From Paraburkholderia sp. BL23I1N1 (GTDB lineage: Bacteria > Pseudomonadota > Gammaproteobacteria > Burkholderiales > Burkholderiaceae): a stretch of DNA of 64,000 nucleotides. Below are positions 52,852-61,563 of the stretch, in pieces (the stretch's first letter is position 1; every line of letters begins with the position of its first letter). The stretch covers positions 4,588,001 to 4,652,000 of the forward strand of contig NZ_RAPV01000001.1 of assembly GCF_003610295.1 (NCBI RefSeq). The letters run 5' to 3'. A program made the translations under genes and the position numbers. Under the pieces are notes generated by a model. It was not told the origin of the DNA. It saw nothing but the letters and a program-made list of their open reading frames with translations, and made no database searches.

Positions 52852-53394
52852 TTAGTTGCCCGGATCAATCACGGGTTTGTCCGGGTCCGCAAGCGTTTTA
52901 TAGGGTAGCGACGCCGCGTGCGGGTTGGCTGTGGTGTCGTCGATCACGCGATCGACGTCCGCGGTTTTCGCGAGCTCCGCGAGGAATGTTTTTTTGTCGA
53001 AGCCCGGCGCGACGCAGCCTTGCACGTAGATAAAGCGGCGTTGCAGCGTGAGCCACAGCGTCGACTGTTCGCGCCAGTGCATCGCGTAGTTGATATTGGC
53101 GAGCCGCCGTTGGACTGCGTCGGCAATTTCCGCGTCGTAGAGATACGCGTTCGACAGACGGCAACGGCCTTCCACCCAGCAGCTATTGCCACGTTCGATC
53201 CGGTAATGACTCTCGTCGAGCCATTCCTGCTCGGTTTCGAGTGGGCCTAAGGGCACCGGGCATTCGCTGATTGCCTTGGATATCTGAAAGAACGGGTCGT
53301 GGCCGTGGTTGATGCGCGGCGTTTCGGCGTGGGCGTGCGTCGCGGCCATGCAGATCAGCAGACTCGCCAGGTGCCCCTGGATCAGGCGTTTCAT
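52852..53394 (-). CDS. Exported hypothetical protein with BON-like region
   Basis: A 180-residue protein with a signal peptide (MKRLIQGHLASLLICMAATH, cleavage near AHA-ET). Three or four cysteines (SECPVP, SCWVEGRCRL, QGCVAPG) could form disulfides. The segment YLYDAEIADAVQRRLANINY ... LQRRFIYVQGCVAPGFDKKTFLAELAKTADVDRVIDD has the helix-strand pattern of a BON domain (VTVEGxV-like), which binds lipids. The start at 53394 follows CCGGAG. It is convergent with the rhl operon. Confidence 0.65.
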   Translation of the reverse strand: MKRLIQGHLASLLICMAATHAHAETPRINHGHDPFFQISKAISECPVPLGPLETEQEWLDESHYRIERGNSCWVEGRCRLSNAYLYDAEIADAVQRRLANINYAMHWREQSTLWLTLQRRFIYVQGCVAPGFDKKTFLAELAKTADVDRVIDDTTANPHAASLPYKTLADPDKPVIDPGN

Positions 53395-53490
53395 CGTCTT
53401 GGGCTCCGGAATGTTGAGCATGTGAAAGACGGATCGACGGTTTTGATTCTCGACTAGCTAGTGGAGATTATGCAGCGGCGGCGCAGGATA

Positions 53491-54138
53491 TCACCGGCTT
53501 TTACGCCGATTTTCGACGGCGAACTTGATCAACTCGGCCTGACCTTCGATATCGAGCTTGCGTTTCAGATTCAGCCGATGCGTCTCTACCGTGCGCACCG
53601 ACAGATCATTGCGTTGAGCGATCTGCTTGCTCGAAAGACCTTCCGCGAGCGCATCGAGAATATCGCGCTCGCGTGGCGTGAGCCGTTCGATCGGCGATTG
53701 CGTCGCCGATGCCTGAATCAATCGCGCACCCAATCCCGCACTGAAAAAGGTCTTGCCTTCCAGCACCGCGCCGATTGCCTGAATGATTTCGGTGGCGGGC
53801 GAGTCCTTGAGCACATAACCGCTGGCCCCTGCGCGCACCGCCTGGGTCACGTATTCGAGGTTGTCGTGCATGGAGAGCATCAGTACGCGAATTGCCGGAA
53901 AGCGCTCATGAAACATGCCGGCCAGTGCGATGCCGTTCATCCCGTTCATGCCGACGTCCATCAACACCAGATGCGGCTCGTGGGTGGCGGCGAGCGCGAG
54001 CGCTTCCTGCGCATTGCCCGCTTCGCCGACAATCTCGATGTTGCGCACGGCTTCGAGCCGGGCGCGCAAACCGTCGCGTACCAGCGGGTGGTCGTCGATC
54101 AGAATCAAACGTGCTGTGGCGAGCGATATGTCGTTCAT
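53491..54138 (-). CDS. NarL/LuxR-family response regulator
   Basis: A 215-residue protein. The receiver domain (about 8-125) has LILIDDHPLVRDGL, phospho-acceptor Asp61 (HLVLMDVGMNG), LMLSMHD and VLKDSPATEI. The C-terminal LuxR helix-turn-helix (about 150-212) has LTPRERDILDALAEGLSSKQIAQRNDLSVRTVETHRLNLKRKL. It starts 2 bp after the sensor-kinase stop, so the pair is an operon. Divergence from the DUF3311/MctP genes suggests those are its targets, as in MctSR systems. Confidence 0.93.
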   Translation of the reverse strand: MNDISLATARLILIDDHPLVRDGLRARLEAVRNIEIVGEAGNAQEALALAATHEPHLVLMDVGMNGMNGIALAGMFHERFPAIRVLMLSMHDNLEYVTQAVRAGASGYVLKDSPATEIIQAIGAVLEGKTFFSAGLGARLIQASATQSPIERLTPRERDILDALAEGLSSKQIAQRNDLSVRTVETHRLNLKRKLDIEGQAELIKFAVENRRKSR

Positions 54139-54140
54139 GG

Positions 54141-55550
54141 TCAGAGTTCCTGCAAGGCTGGCGATCGGGGCGCAGACGCCGCCACTGGCACGCGCGCGGT
54201 CACGATCGTATGACCGGGTTGCGATCTGAGCGACAGCTTGCCGCCCAATGCGCCCAGCCGCTCGCGCATATTGCGCAGGCCCACGCCCGCGCGTGGACTG
54301 ACGAGTGCGTGTGGCACGTCGAAACCGCACCCGTTGTCGGAAATCGTCAGCGTGACGGCGTCGTTCGAGATTTCAAGCGATAGCGCCGCGCTCGACGCGT
54401 GTGCGTGCCGCACGATATTCGTCAGCGCTTCCTGGGCGATACGGAACAGCACTGTGTTCACCGCTTCCGGCAAAGAGGCTGCATGCGTGTGCGCGATCTG
54501 CGTGAAGCCGATCTGGATGCCGGACTCGTTGCTCAACTCACGCGTGAGCTGTTCCAGTGCGGCCGCTACGCCGAGGTCATCGAGCATGGACGGACGCAGT
54601 GCGTGAGAAATGCGGCGCACTTCACGCAGGGTATCGCCAATGCGCGCGACGCTGGTCGATAGCGCGGCTTCTGCTGCGGGCACGCGCACGTCGCTGCGTT
54701 CGAAGCGCGCCAACGCCGATTCGAGCAGCAGCTTCACGGAGACCATCATCTGGCTGATGCCGTCGTGCAATTCACGCGAGAGGCGCGCCCGTTCGTTTTC
54801 CTGCGAGTCGACCACCTGCTGCGCGAGGCGCTTCAGTTTTGCATCGGCACTGCGGTATTCGGTGACGTTGAGCACCAGTGCGCACACTGCGATCACGGCG
54901 AGTCCGGCGAGCGCGATGGCGTCGATCCAGCGCATCGTGCGATCGATGTTGGCCGCCGCGCCCTGGTCGATGTGCGCGAGCGTGGCGTCGACGTCGTCGA
55001 GATAGATGCCGGTGCCGATCATCCAACCCCAGCGTTCGAGCGGCACCACGTAGCCGAGTTTCGACGCGAGCTTACCCGTCGACGGACGATGCCACACGTA
55101 ACGCACATAACCGCCGCCCCGCGAGGCCGCGGCGAGCAGTTGCTGGATCGTCGGCGTGCCTTGCGGATCGCGCAGCGCCCAAAGGTCACGTCCCACCAGG
55201 TCGGGCTCGCGCGGATGCATCAGCGAACGGCCGTGCATGTCGTAGACAAAGAAGTAGCCGTCCTTGCCGAAATCCATCTTCTCGAGAATGTCGAGCGCGC
55301 GCGTGCGCAGCATCGCATCGTCGCGCGCGTTGTCGCGGCCGACGTCGTAGAGCGGGGCGATCGCCGTGGTCGCGAGTTCGACGTAGTGCTTGAGCTCGAT
55401 CTCCTTGCTGGCCATGTACGCGGCCTGGGTGGTCGCGTGCTGTGTTTCGGCGAGCGCCGTGGCTTCCTGGCGTACACCGATTTCAATGCTGGCGATGGCC
55501 GCCAGAAAGGGCACGATCGCCAGCAGGACAATCTTTGCTTTGAGTTTCAT
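54141..55550 (-). CDS. Cache-domain sensor histidine kinase (HisKA_3/NarX-type)
   Basis: A 469-residue kinase. An N-terminal helix (5-24) and a second helix (about 212-230) flank a periplasmic single-Cache domain (about 45-195: MDFGKDGYFFVYDMHGRSLMHP, LGYVVPLERWGWMIGTGIYLDD). The HisKA_3 dimerisation domain has His262 (RLSRELHDGISQMMVS), and the HATPase region has DNGCGF and GVGLRNMRERLGALGG. Cache domains of this kind often sense small carboxylates, fitting a partner monocarboxylate transporter. Confidence 0.93.
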   Translation of the reverse strand: MKLKAKIVLLAIVPFLAAIASIEIGVRQEATALAETQHATTQAAYMASKEIELKHYVELATTAIAPLYDVGRDNARDDAMLRTRALDILEKMDFGKDGYFFVYDMHGRSLMHPREPDLVGRDLWALRDPQGTPTIQQLLAAASRGGGYVRYVWHRPSTGKLASKLGYVVPLERWGWMIGTGIYLDDVDATLAHIDQGAAANIDRTMRWIDAIALAGLAVIAVCALVLNVTEYRSADAKLKRLAQQVVDSQENERARLSRELHDGISQMMVSVKLLLESALARFERSDVRVPAAEAALSTSVARIGDTLREVRRISHALRPSMLDDLGVAAALEQLTRELSNESGIQIGFTQIAHTHAASLPEAVNTVLFRIAQEALTNIVRHAHASSAALSLEISNDAVTLTISDNGCGFDVPHALVSPRAGVGLRNMRERLGALGGKLSLRSQPGHTIVTARVPVAASAPRSPALQEL

Positions 55551-55835
55551 CGTAGAAAGGACTGCCGTCGAGCTACGTAGTTATACGTAGCCGGCTTACG
55601 TAGTTGCGCGCTTGTGAGGACGCTCACGAAGGCGAATACTACATCCCCGCAGCGTGCCGCGCCTTCTGGCGTGCATCGTTGTGGCGGCGCCTTGTCGTGG
55701 CATTCATGCTGGCCCGGCATTTGTCGCGCAAAAAGCAGGATCCGGTTTTGACGTCTAATATCTGGTAACCGGTTTTCCGCGTGCCCGGCCGCAAGCCCTG
55801 GCGCGCGGTTTCAATAATAGACTTAGGAGAAGTTC

Positions 55836-56033
55836 GTGGAGACCTCCCCATCCGCCGGCCGTTCATGGCTATGGCTTATCTTGTTGATCCCGTACATCGC
55901 GTTGTTGTGGCTGCCGTTTTATAACGACACGCGCCCCTCGTTCGCCGGCTTTCCGTTCTTCTACTGGTATCAGTTCTTGTGGGTTCCGTTGACCTCGCTA
56001 CTGATTTATGTCGTGTACCGAGGTGTCAAATGA
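55836..56033 (+). CDS. DUF3311 small membrane protein, partner of the MctP-type symporter
   Basis: A 65-residue protein with two hydrophobic helices (about 11-27 and 42-60) and the family pattern LIPYIALLWLPFYNDTRPSFAGFPFFYWYQFLWVP. It starts at GTG after TTAGGAGA and overlaps the symporter gene by 4 bp (ATGA). DUF3311 proteins are regularly paired with sodium:solute symporters and may act as an accessory subunit. Confidence 0.92.
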   Translation: METSPSAGRSWLWLILLIPYIALLWLPFYNDTRPSFAGFPFFYWYQFLWVPLTSLLIYVVYRGVK

Positions 56034-57511
56034 ACGATGTCAATCCTGTGAACCCGGTCGCGATGATCGTCTTTATCGCGTTCTTTGTACTCGTCACCGT
56101 GATCGGTTTCTTTGCCGCGCGCTGGAAGCGGGGCGACCTGACGCAATTGCACGAGTGGGGCCTGGGCGGCCGCCAGTTCGGCACGGTGATTTCGTGGTTC
56201 CTCGTGGGCGGCGACTTCTATACCGCCTATACCGTGATCGCGGTGCCCGCCCTGGTGTATTCCGTGGGGGCGTATGGCTTCTTTGCGCTGCCGTATACGA
56301 TCATCGTCTATCCGTTCGTGTTCGCGGTGATGCCGAAACTGTGGAAGATCGCTCAAGCGAAAAACCACATCACGGCAGCGGACTACGTGCAGGGTGAATA
56401 CGGCGGCAAGTGGTTTCCCGCTGCAGTCGCGATCACGGGTATTGTCGCGACCATGCCGTATATCGCGCTGCAACTGGTGGGCATGCAGGTGGTGATCAAG
56501 GGGCTCGGCGTGAGCGGCGAAATGCCGTTGATCGTCGCCTTCGTGATTCTTGCGCTGTACACCTATGCCAGCGGCTTGCGGGCGCCGGCGATGATCGCGT
56601 TCGTCAAGGACATCATGATCTATATCGTCGTGATCGCGGCGGTCTGGTTGATTCCGGCGAAGCTCGGCGGTTATGCGCATGTGTTCGATGCGGCCGATAC
56701 GTATTTCAAGGCCAAGGGTGGCGCAACCGGGATCATTCTGAAGCCGGCGCAGTTCACTGCGTATGCGTCGCTGGCTTTGGGGTCGGCGCTGGCGGCGTTC
56801 ATGTATCCGCATACGATGACGGCGGTGTTGTCGTCCGCGTCGGCTAATACCGTACGCAAGAATGCGATTTTTCTGCCGGCGTATACGTTGTTGCTGGGGT
56901 TGATTGCCTTGCTTGGCTATATGGCGATTGCTGCAGGCGTGCATGTGAAGTCGGCGTCTGATATGGTGCCCGCGCTGTTCAATACGCTGTTTCCTTCGTG
57001 GTTTGTTGGATTTGCGGCGGCGGCAATTGCCATTAGTGCGTTGGTGCCTGCGGCGATCATGTCCATTGGCGCGGCTAATCTGTTCACGCGGAATTTGTGG
57101 CGTCCTCTTGTCTCGCCGGATATCACGCCTCAAGCTGAGGCTTCGACCGCGAAGATCGTTTCTCTGGTTGTGAAGTTTGGGGCGCTGTTGTTTATTGTGT
57201 TTCTACCTACGCAGTATGCGATTGATTTGCAGTTGCTGGGTGGGGTGTGGATTTTGCAGATCTTCCCGGCGATTGTGTTTTCGCTTTATACGCGGCGGTT
57301 GAATACTTCGGGGTTGTTTCTTGGGTGGCTCGTTGGGATTGTGCTTGGCACCGGGTTGGCTGTTTCGCAAGGGCTTAAGCCAGTGTTTGCTTTGCATATC
57401 GGTGATGCTACCTATCCGCTTTATATTGGGTTGATTGCGTTGGCGGCTAATATTGTGGTTAGTTTTGTTGTGTCGGTTTTGTCGCCGCGGAGGGTTGGGG
57501 TGGTGATTTGA
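56030..57511 (+). CDS. mctP: MctP-type monocarboxylate uptake permease (sodium:solute symporter family)
   Basis: A 493-residue transporter with about 13 helices. SSS-family landmarks are LGGRQFGTVISWFLVGGDFYTAYT, ITAADYVQGEYGG, TMPYIALQLVGMQVVIKGLG, ALYTYASGLRAPAMIAFVKD and ALVPAAIMSIGAANLFTRN. Rhizobial MctP imports lactate, pyruvate, propionate and alanine and is controlled by MctSR, matching the divergent two-component pair here. The start at 56030 is set by the ATGA overlap. The last third uses unusually many GGG, TTG and GTT codons. Confidence 0.9.
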   Translation: MNDVNPVNPVAMIVFIAFFVLVTVIGFFAARWKRGDLTQLHEWGLGGRQFGTVISWFLVGGDFYTAYTVIAVPALVYSVGAYGFFALPYTIIVYPFVFAVMPKLWKIAQAKNHITAADYVQGEYGGKWFPAAVAITGIVATMPYIALQLVGMQVVIKGLGVSGEMPLIVAFVILALYTYASGLRAPAMIAFVKDIMIYIVVIAAVWLIPAKLGGYAHVFDAADTYFKAKGGATGIILKPAQFTAYASLALGSALAAFMYPHTMTAVLSSASANTVRKNAIFLPAYTLLLGLIALLGYMAIAAGVHVKSASDMVPALFNTLFPSWFVGFAAAAIAISALVPAAIMSIGAANLFTRNLWRPLVSPDITPQAEASTAKIVSLVVKFGALLFIVFLPTQYAIDLQLLGGVWILQIFPAIVFSLYTRRLNTSGLFLGWLVGIVLGTGLAVSQGLKPVFALHIGDATYPLYIGLIALAANIVVSFVVSVLSPRRVGVVI

Positions 57512-57575
57512 TTTTTTTTGGGCTGGCGCTGCTGGGGTGTGCGCTTGGTGGTGTTGGCCTTTTCTTGCTTTGTTA

Positions 57576-58432
57576 GAGGGTGTTAGGCACTTTTGTTAAG
57601 GGTTGCGAAGTGGACAAGCATAAGCACGGCGAATACGACGAAGTGCAAAGCAGCCAAGGTTTCGGGCAATCGCTCGTAGTCTCTGGCCAGCCGGCGGAAG
57701 CGGTTAAGCCAGCCGAAGCTGCGCTCGACCACCCAGCGGCGCGGCAACAGCACGAAGCCCTTTTTCGCCTCCGACAGCTTGATTACCTGAAGCTCGATTC
57801 CTTCGTCGAGTGCCGCCTGCGCAGGCTCTTCGCCGGTATATCCCTGATCGGCGAACGCCACCTTGACCGTCTGGCCCGTGGCCTGCTGAACCTGACGTGC
57901 CAGTTCTCCGACCTGCGCGCGTTCCTGTTCGTTGGCCGGCGTAACGTGCACAGCAAGCAATTGCCCCAAAGTATCAACCGCCATGTGGACCTTGCTACCG
58001 CGTTTGCGTTTGTAGCCGTCGTAACCGGCGCGAGGTCCACTTTCGCAGGTCGACTGCAGCGTGCGCCCATCGAGGATGACCGCGCTGGGCTGGCCCTGTC
58101 GGCCCTGCGCGACCCGGATGATCGAACGCAGGTCGTTCACCATGGCCTCGAAGCAACCCGCCTGAATCCAGCGTTGCGTCTGCTGGTAAACAAGCTCCCA
58201 CGGCGGAAAATCATTTGGCAACAGACGCCACGGAGCACCCGCGCGTACGATCCAGCGCAGCGCGTTGAACATCTCGCGCAGTTCATAGCGGCGCTGCGGT
58301 GCGTCCTTGTTCATCAAGGTCAGGTACGGAGCGGCGAAGTACCACTCTTCATCCAATACATCCGTGGGGTATGGCCTGCGTTTTTTCATCCTGCCAGGAT
58401 ACCAGGTCCGACAAAAAGTGCCTAACACCCTC
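57576..58432 (-). mobile_element. Complete IS5-family insertion sequence (857 bp), TA target duplication
   Basis: Perfect 19-bp terminal inverted repeats GAGGGTGTTAGGCACTTTT lie at 57576-57594 and, inverted, at 58414-58432. Both ends are flanked by TA (57574-57575 and 58433-58434), as for the IS427-type subgroup of IS5. One intact transposase gene fills the element. It sits in noncoding DNA between mctP and a multi-hairpin repeat, so no gene seems interrupted. Confidence 0.92.
57583..58389 (-). CDS. IS5-family DDE transposase
   Basis: A 268-residue transposase beginning [23 protein letters not shown]. An N-terminal DUF4096-like region has [26 protein letters not shown]. The DDE core has Asp in [11 protein letters not shown], Asp in [10 protein letters not shown] and Glu in [23 protein letters not shown], the IS5 signature. 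The stop codon lies inside the left inverted repeat. The complementary strand is also open across the gene, but that is a codon-bias shadow. Intact motifs suggest the element can still transpose. Confidence 0.93.
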   Translation of the reverse strand: MKKRRPYPTDVLDEEWYFAAPYLTLMNKDAPQRRYELREMFNALRWIVRAGAPWRLLPNDFPPWELVYQQTQRWIQAGCFEAMVNDLRSIIRVAQGRQGQPSAVILDGRTLQSTCESGPRAGYDGYKRKRGSKVHMAVDTLGQLLAVHVTPANEQERAQVGELARQVQQATGQTVKVAFADQGYTGEEPAQAALDEGIELQVIKLSEAKKGFVLLPRRWVVERSFGWLNRFRRLARDYERLPETLAALHFVVFAVLMLVHFATLNKSA

Positions 58433-58434
58433 TA

Positions 58435-58680
58435 GTGGTCTATTAGCGTCGCCCCTGTGCGGGGCCGGCACTTACTTTCTTTGCAGCCGCAAAGAAAGAC
58501 AAGCAAAGAAAGCGGCTCAAACCGCTAATTCTTAAGCGGGTCCCCCGCGCAGCCACGGTAGTGGTGCATCTGGAATCTGTGTTTTCGCACATTCCGCTCC
58601 GGTGACAAGGCAGTCATTCTTCCAGCGGCGCTGCGCGCGCCGATCCGTACTTCAAAAGACATCGGGCACCGCCCGATGTC
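58435..58680 (+). repeat. Burkholderia-type intergenic multi-hairpin repeat element
   Basis: Directly beside the IS lie three consecutive hairpins: GCCCC/GGGGC (58451-58465), CTTTCTTTGC/GCAAAGAAAG with AGCC loop (58475-58498) and AGCGG/CCGCT (58511-58526), followed by a 10-bp stem GACATCGGGC/GCCCGATGTC (58658-58680). I recall very similar sequence scattered in Paraburkholderia intergenic DNA. Copy number cannot be checked here. Confidence 0.6.
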
Positions 58681-58991
58681 CGCTTTCGTCGATTGGCATG
58701 GATACGCAATCCGTTAATCTGTCCAGTCGGTTTCGGTAGTTCTATTCCTCTGGTCGTTTGTCGTTGCGTGTAATCATTCGCGGTTTATCACTGGCTCGGC
58801 GCTGGGGATGTCGCTGTCGGGCTTGTTTATTCGAATTGCTTGAGTTCCATTTTTGCCGATTGGTCTGCTAGCATGGTGAACAATTTATAACGGCTGCCAG
58901 TTGGCACGTTCACTGCGACGGTCCTCCGATCGGCGGGCCGCCAACGCACGAACGCCAGCGGCGGCAGAGAGCGATCAGGAGATGCAACTCA
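58681..58991. other. Intergenic region upstream of the duplicated barrel protein
   Basis: About 310 bp without a supported gene; the final bases TCAGGAGATGCAACTCA provide a Shine-Dalgarno for the gene at 58992. No promoter boxes are assigned. Confidence 0.45.
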
Positions 58992-60005
58992 ATGCGGGTT
59001 TTGAATTCTGCTCCTAACCGTAACCTGGCCATCAAGGCGGCTTCCGGCATGGCCGGTCTTGTTCTTCTCGTCGGATCCAATGGCGCTCACGCCCAAGAGT
59101 TTTCCCTATTCGGCGGCGGTTCGCGTGCAGGCAATACGAATACGTACACCTGGGCAATCAACTATCAGGAAGGGCTTGGGCAATACTTTGCCGCGAGCTT
59201 CACTTGGCTCAATGAAGGACACATTCCAGATCATCACCGCGATGGCCAGATGATCCAGCTATGGGGTCGCATTCCTGTCGGAAATCCACAGTTCGTTCTG
59301 CAAGCAGGCGTCGGTCCATACCGGTACTTCGATACCACCACGGCCGTGCAAGGCGGAAGCTATTCGGACACGCACGGCTGGGGCGTCGTATATAGCGTGC
59401 GGGCGGCGTACTACGCGTCGAGCCAGTGGATCACGCAACTTCAGCTAAATCGCGTGCATGTGCAACGCGGGCCGGATGCAACCAGCGTCATGTTCGGCGT
59501 CGGCTATCAGCTCGATGAGCCAGGCACGCCCGGTCCGCGTGACTGGCCGATTGGCAGCTCCCACAAGGTCACCAACAACGAAGTGGCGGTCTACCTCGGC
59601 GAGACCATCATCAATTCAACCAGCTCGCCGACCGCGCTGGGCGGTGCGATCGAGTACCGTCGAGGCCTTGCGAAATATCTCGACGTGACCGTCGGCTATC
59701 TTCACGAAGGCAGCAGCAAGGTAGCGCGCCGCGACGGTATCACCAGCCAGCTGTGGGCGACCCGCGCGTTTCTCGATGACAAGGTCACGTTGGCGCTCGG
59801 CGTCGGCGCTTACTACGCAATCAACGAATATGAAAATAGCCTGACGCCGGGGCCGGGCGCCGGGAAGTTTTCCGGCATCGTGACGATCGCCGGCTCGTAT
59901 CGTCTGACCGATCACTGGGACGCGCGGGTCGAGTGGAACCGTGTCGTCACACGCTATGATCGCGATTCAGATGTGATTTTCGGCGGTGTGGGCTACCGTT
60001 GGTGA
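58992..60005 (+). CDS. Outer-membrane beta-barrel protein with internal duplication
   Basis: A 337-residue protein with a signal peptide (GLVLLVGSNGAHA, cleavage before QEF at about residue 35). Two similar halves follow, about 36-173 and 197-337. Matches include INYQEGLGQYFAASFTWLNEG versus IEYRRGLAKYLDVTVGYLHEG, and QLNRVHVQRG...MFGVGYQL versus EWNRVVTRYD...FGGVGYRW. Alternating hydrophobic strands and the terminal Trp fit an outer-membrane barrel. Each half resembles a small lipid-A-modifying or acyloxyacyl-hydrolase-type barrel in size, but no catalytic motif was identified. Function unknown. Confidence 0.75.
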   Translation: MRVLNSAPNRNLAIKAASGMAGLVLLVGSNGAHAQEFSLFGGGSRAGNTNTYTWAINYQEGLGQYFAASFTWLNEGHIPDHHRDGQMIQLWGRIPVGNPQFVLQAGVGPYRYFDTTTAVQGGSYSDTHGWGVVYSVRAAYYASSQWITQLQLNRVHVQRGPDATSVMFGVGYQLDEPGTPGPRDWPIGSSHKVTNNEVAVYLGETIINSTSSPTALGGAIEYRRGLAKYLDVTVGYLHEGSSKVARRDGITSQLWATRAFLDDKVTLALGVGAYYAINEYENSLTPGPGAGKFSGIVTIAGSYRLTDHWDARVEWNRVVTRYDRDSDVIFGGVGYRW

Positions 60006-60052
60006 TTTCTTGACCCGATAGTAAAAACTCACACAATAAAACGGAGAAGAGC

Positions 60053-61462
60053 ATGAGAGCCAGCACCATCGCCGAACGGGAAGCCCGTGGCCGCGCCGCC
60101 CGCGAGCACTCGAAACGGTCGAGCCATCGTACGGTCGGCGAATTGCATCGCAACCCGATCGGCTTGCTTAAGCAGAGCAGCGAGGGGCGGGTCGAAAAGC
60201 TCGTGCCGCTGCGCTACGGGCGCATGGCTGTGTCGCCTTTCACGTTCTTTCGCGGTACTGCGATCATTCAGGCTCACGACCTGAGCCTCGTGCCCGACAC
60301 CGGTCTCACCATGCCGATTTGCGGCGACGGTCATCTGATGAACTTCGGCGGGTTCGCCACGCCGGAGCGTCAACTCGTATTCGATCTGAACGACTTCGAC
60401 GAAGTCGCAACGGGTCCCTTCGAATGGGACTTGAAACGCCTGACCGCGAGCCTCGTGGTCGCCGCGCGTCACATGCGCTTGAGCCGCGGCACCGCCGAGT
60501 ATCTGGTGATGACCGCCGCCACCGAATACCGCGACCGCATGGCGCAATACGCGCAATGCGGCGCGCTTGAACTCTGGTACGACCGCATCACCTTCGATCT
60601 GATGGCCGAGACGGCCTTGACGCCTGAGCGCCGCCGCATTGTGCGCCGCGGCATGGAAAAAGCCGCTAACCGTACCCATGAAAGCCTGCTGGAGAAAATG
60701 GCGGAGTTCGATGGCAACCGCTGGTCGATTCGCGATGCGCCGCCCGGACTCTTTCATGTGCATGGCGCCAATACGCTGTTTTCGCCCGACGACGACTGGT
60801 TCACGATCGGCAATTGGGACAAGTTGATCGAGGGGACGTGGGCCGAATACGTGAAGACCTTGTCGCACGACCGCCGTGAACTGCTCGGTCATTTCACGGC
60901 GCAAGACCTGGTGTTCAAGGTGGTGGGCGTCGGCAGCGTGGGGACGCGCTGTCTCGTGCTGTTGAACGTCGATCACATGGGCAAGCCGCTGTTCATCCAG
61001 ATCAAGGAAGCACGGCCATCGGTGATCGCCCAGTATCACAAGTCGCCGGCCCTCAAACATGAGGGCGAGCGGGTGGTTCGGGGGCAGCGCATGCTGCAGG
61101 CGGCAAGCGACATTTTTCTCGGCTGGGCGAGCGGACCGACCGGGCGCCATTTCTACTTCCGGCAACTGCGCGACATGAAACTGTCGGCGAACATCGAGTT
61201 GTTCGATACCGACCTGCTGGAAGGCTACGCGAAACTCTGCGGCTGGATCATGGCGCGCGCGCATGCCAAGGCGAGTGGCCAGGCGATCGAAGTCAGCGCC
61301 TATATCGGCCGTGGCGATCAATTCGCGGAAGCGCTCACCGGCTATGCCACCAGCTACGCGGACCAGGTGGAACGCGATTACGACGTGTTCCTGAAGGCCT
61401 GCCGCAACGGCGAACTCGAGGCGCGCACGGACGACGACATGGCGGCGGATTTCCGCGTGTAA
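60053..61462 (+). CDS. DUF2252 family protein
   Basis: A 469-residue protein with the DUF2252 signature: VPLRYGRMAVSPFTFFRGTA, ICGDGHLMNFGGFATPERQLVFDLNDFDEVATGPFEWDLKRLTAS (abridged) and IKEARPSVIAQY. The GDxHxxNFG and NDFDE motifs recall the catalytic and metal-binding loops of kinase-like (aminoglycoside phosphotransferase) folds, so phosphotransfer is plausible but unproven. The ATG follows ACGGAGAAGAG, 47 bp after the barrel gene, which may be cotranscribed. Confidence 0.9.
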   Translation: MRASTIAEREARGRAAREHSKRSSHRTVGELHRNPIGLLKQSSEGRVEKLVPLRYGRMAVSPFTFFRGTAIIQAHDLSLVPDTGLTMPICGDGHLMNFGGFATPERQLVFDLNDFDEVATGPFEWDLKRLTASLVVAARHMRLSRGTAEYLVMTAATEYRDRMAQYAQCGALELWYDRITFDLMAETALTPERRRIVRRGMEKAANRTHESLLEKMAEFDGNRWSIRDAPPGLFHVHGANTLFSPDDDWFTIGNWDKLIEGTWAEYVKTLSHDRRELLGHFTAQDLVFKVVGVGSVGTRCLVLLNVDHMGKPLFIQIKEARPSVIAQYHKSPALKHEGERVVRGQRMLQAASDIFLGWASGPTGRHFYFRQLRDMKLSANIELFDTDLLEGYAKLCGWIMARAHAKASGQAIEVSAYIGRGDQFAEALTGYATSYADQVERDYDVFLKACRNGELEARTDDDMAADFRV

Positions 61463-61504
61463 CAGCGGTATTTGTGTGGCCCGCCGCATGTCGGCCGGCA
61501 TGCA

Positions 61505-61533
61505 GGCCGCAGGCAGGCTGCATGCCTGCGGCC
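61505..61533. terminator. Hairpin between convergent genes
   Basis: Perfect 11-bp arms GGCCGCAGGCA (61505-61515) and TGCCTGCGGCC (61523-61533) lie between the DUF2252 gene and the convergent deacetylase gene. No T-run follows in either direction, so termination is uncertain. Confidence 0.45.
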
Positions 61534-61563
61534 GGGCCGCGTGGAGAGGATGCCCGGTTTAGT

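Noticed and set aside
57580..58425. A plus-strand frame covering the IS element
   Set aside because: Antisense image of the DDE transposase, which has the catalytic motifs on the minus strand.
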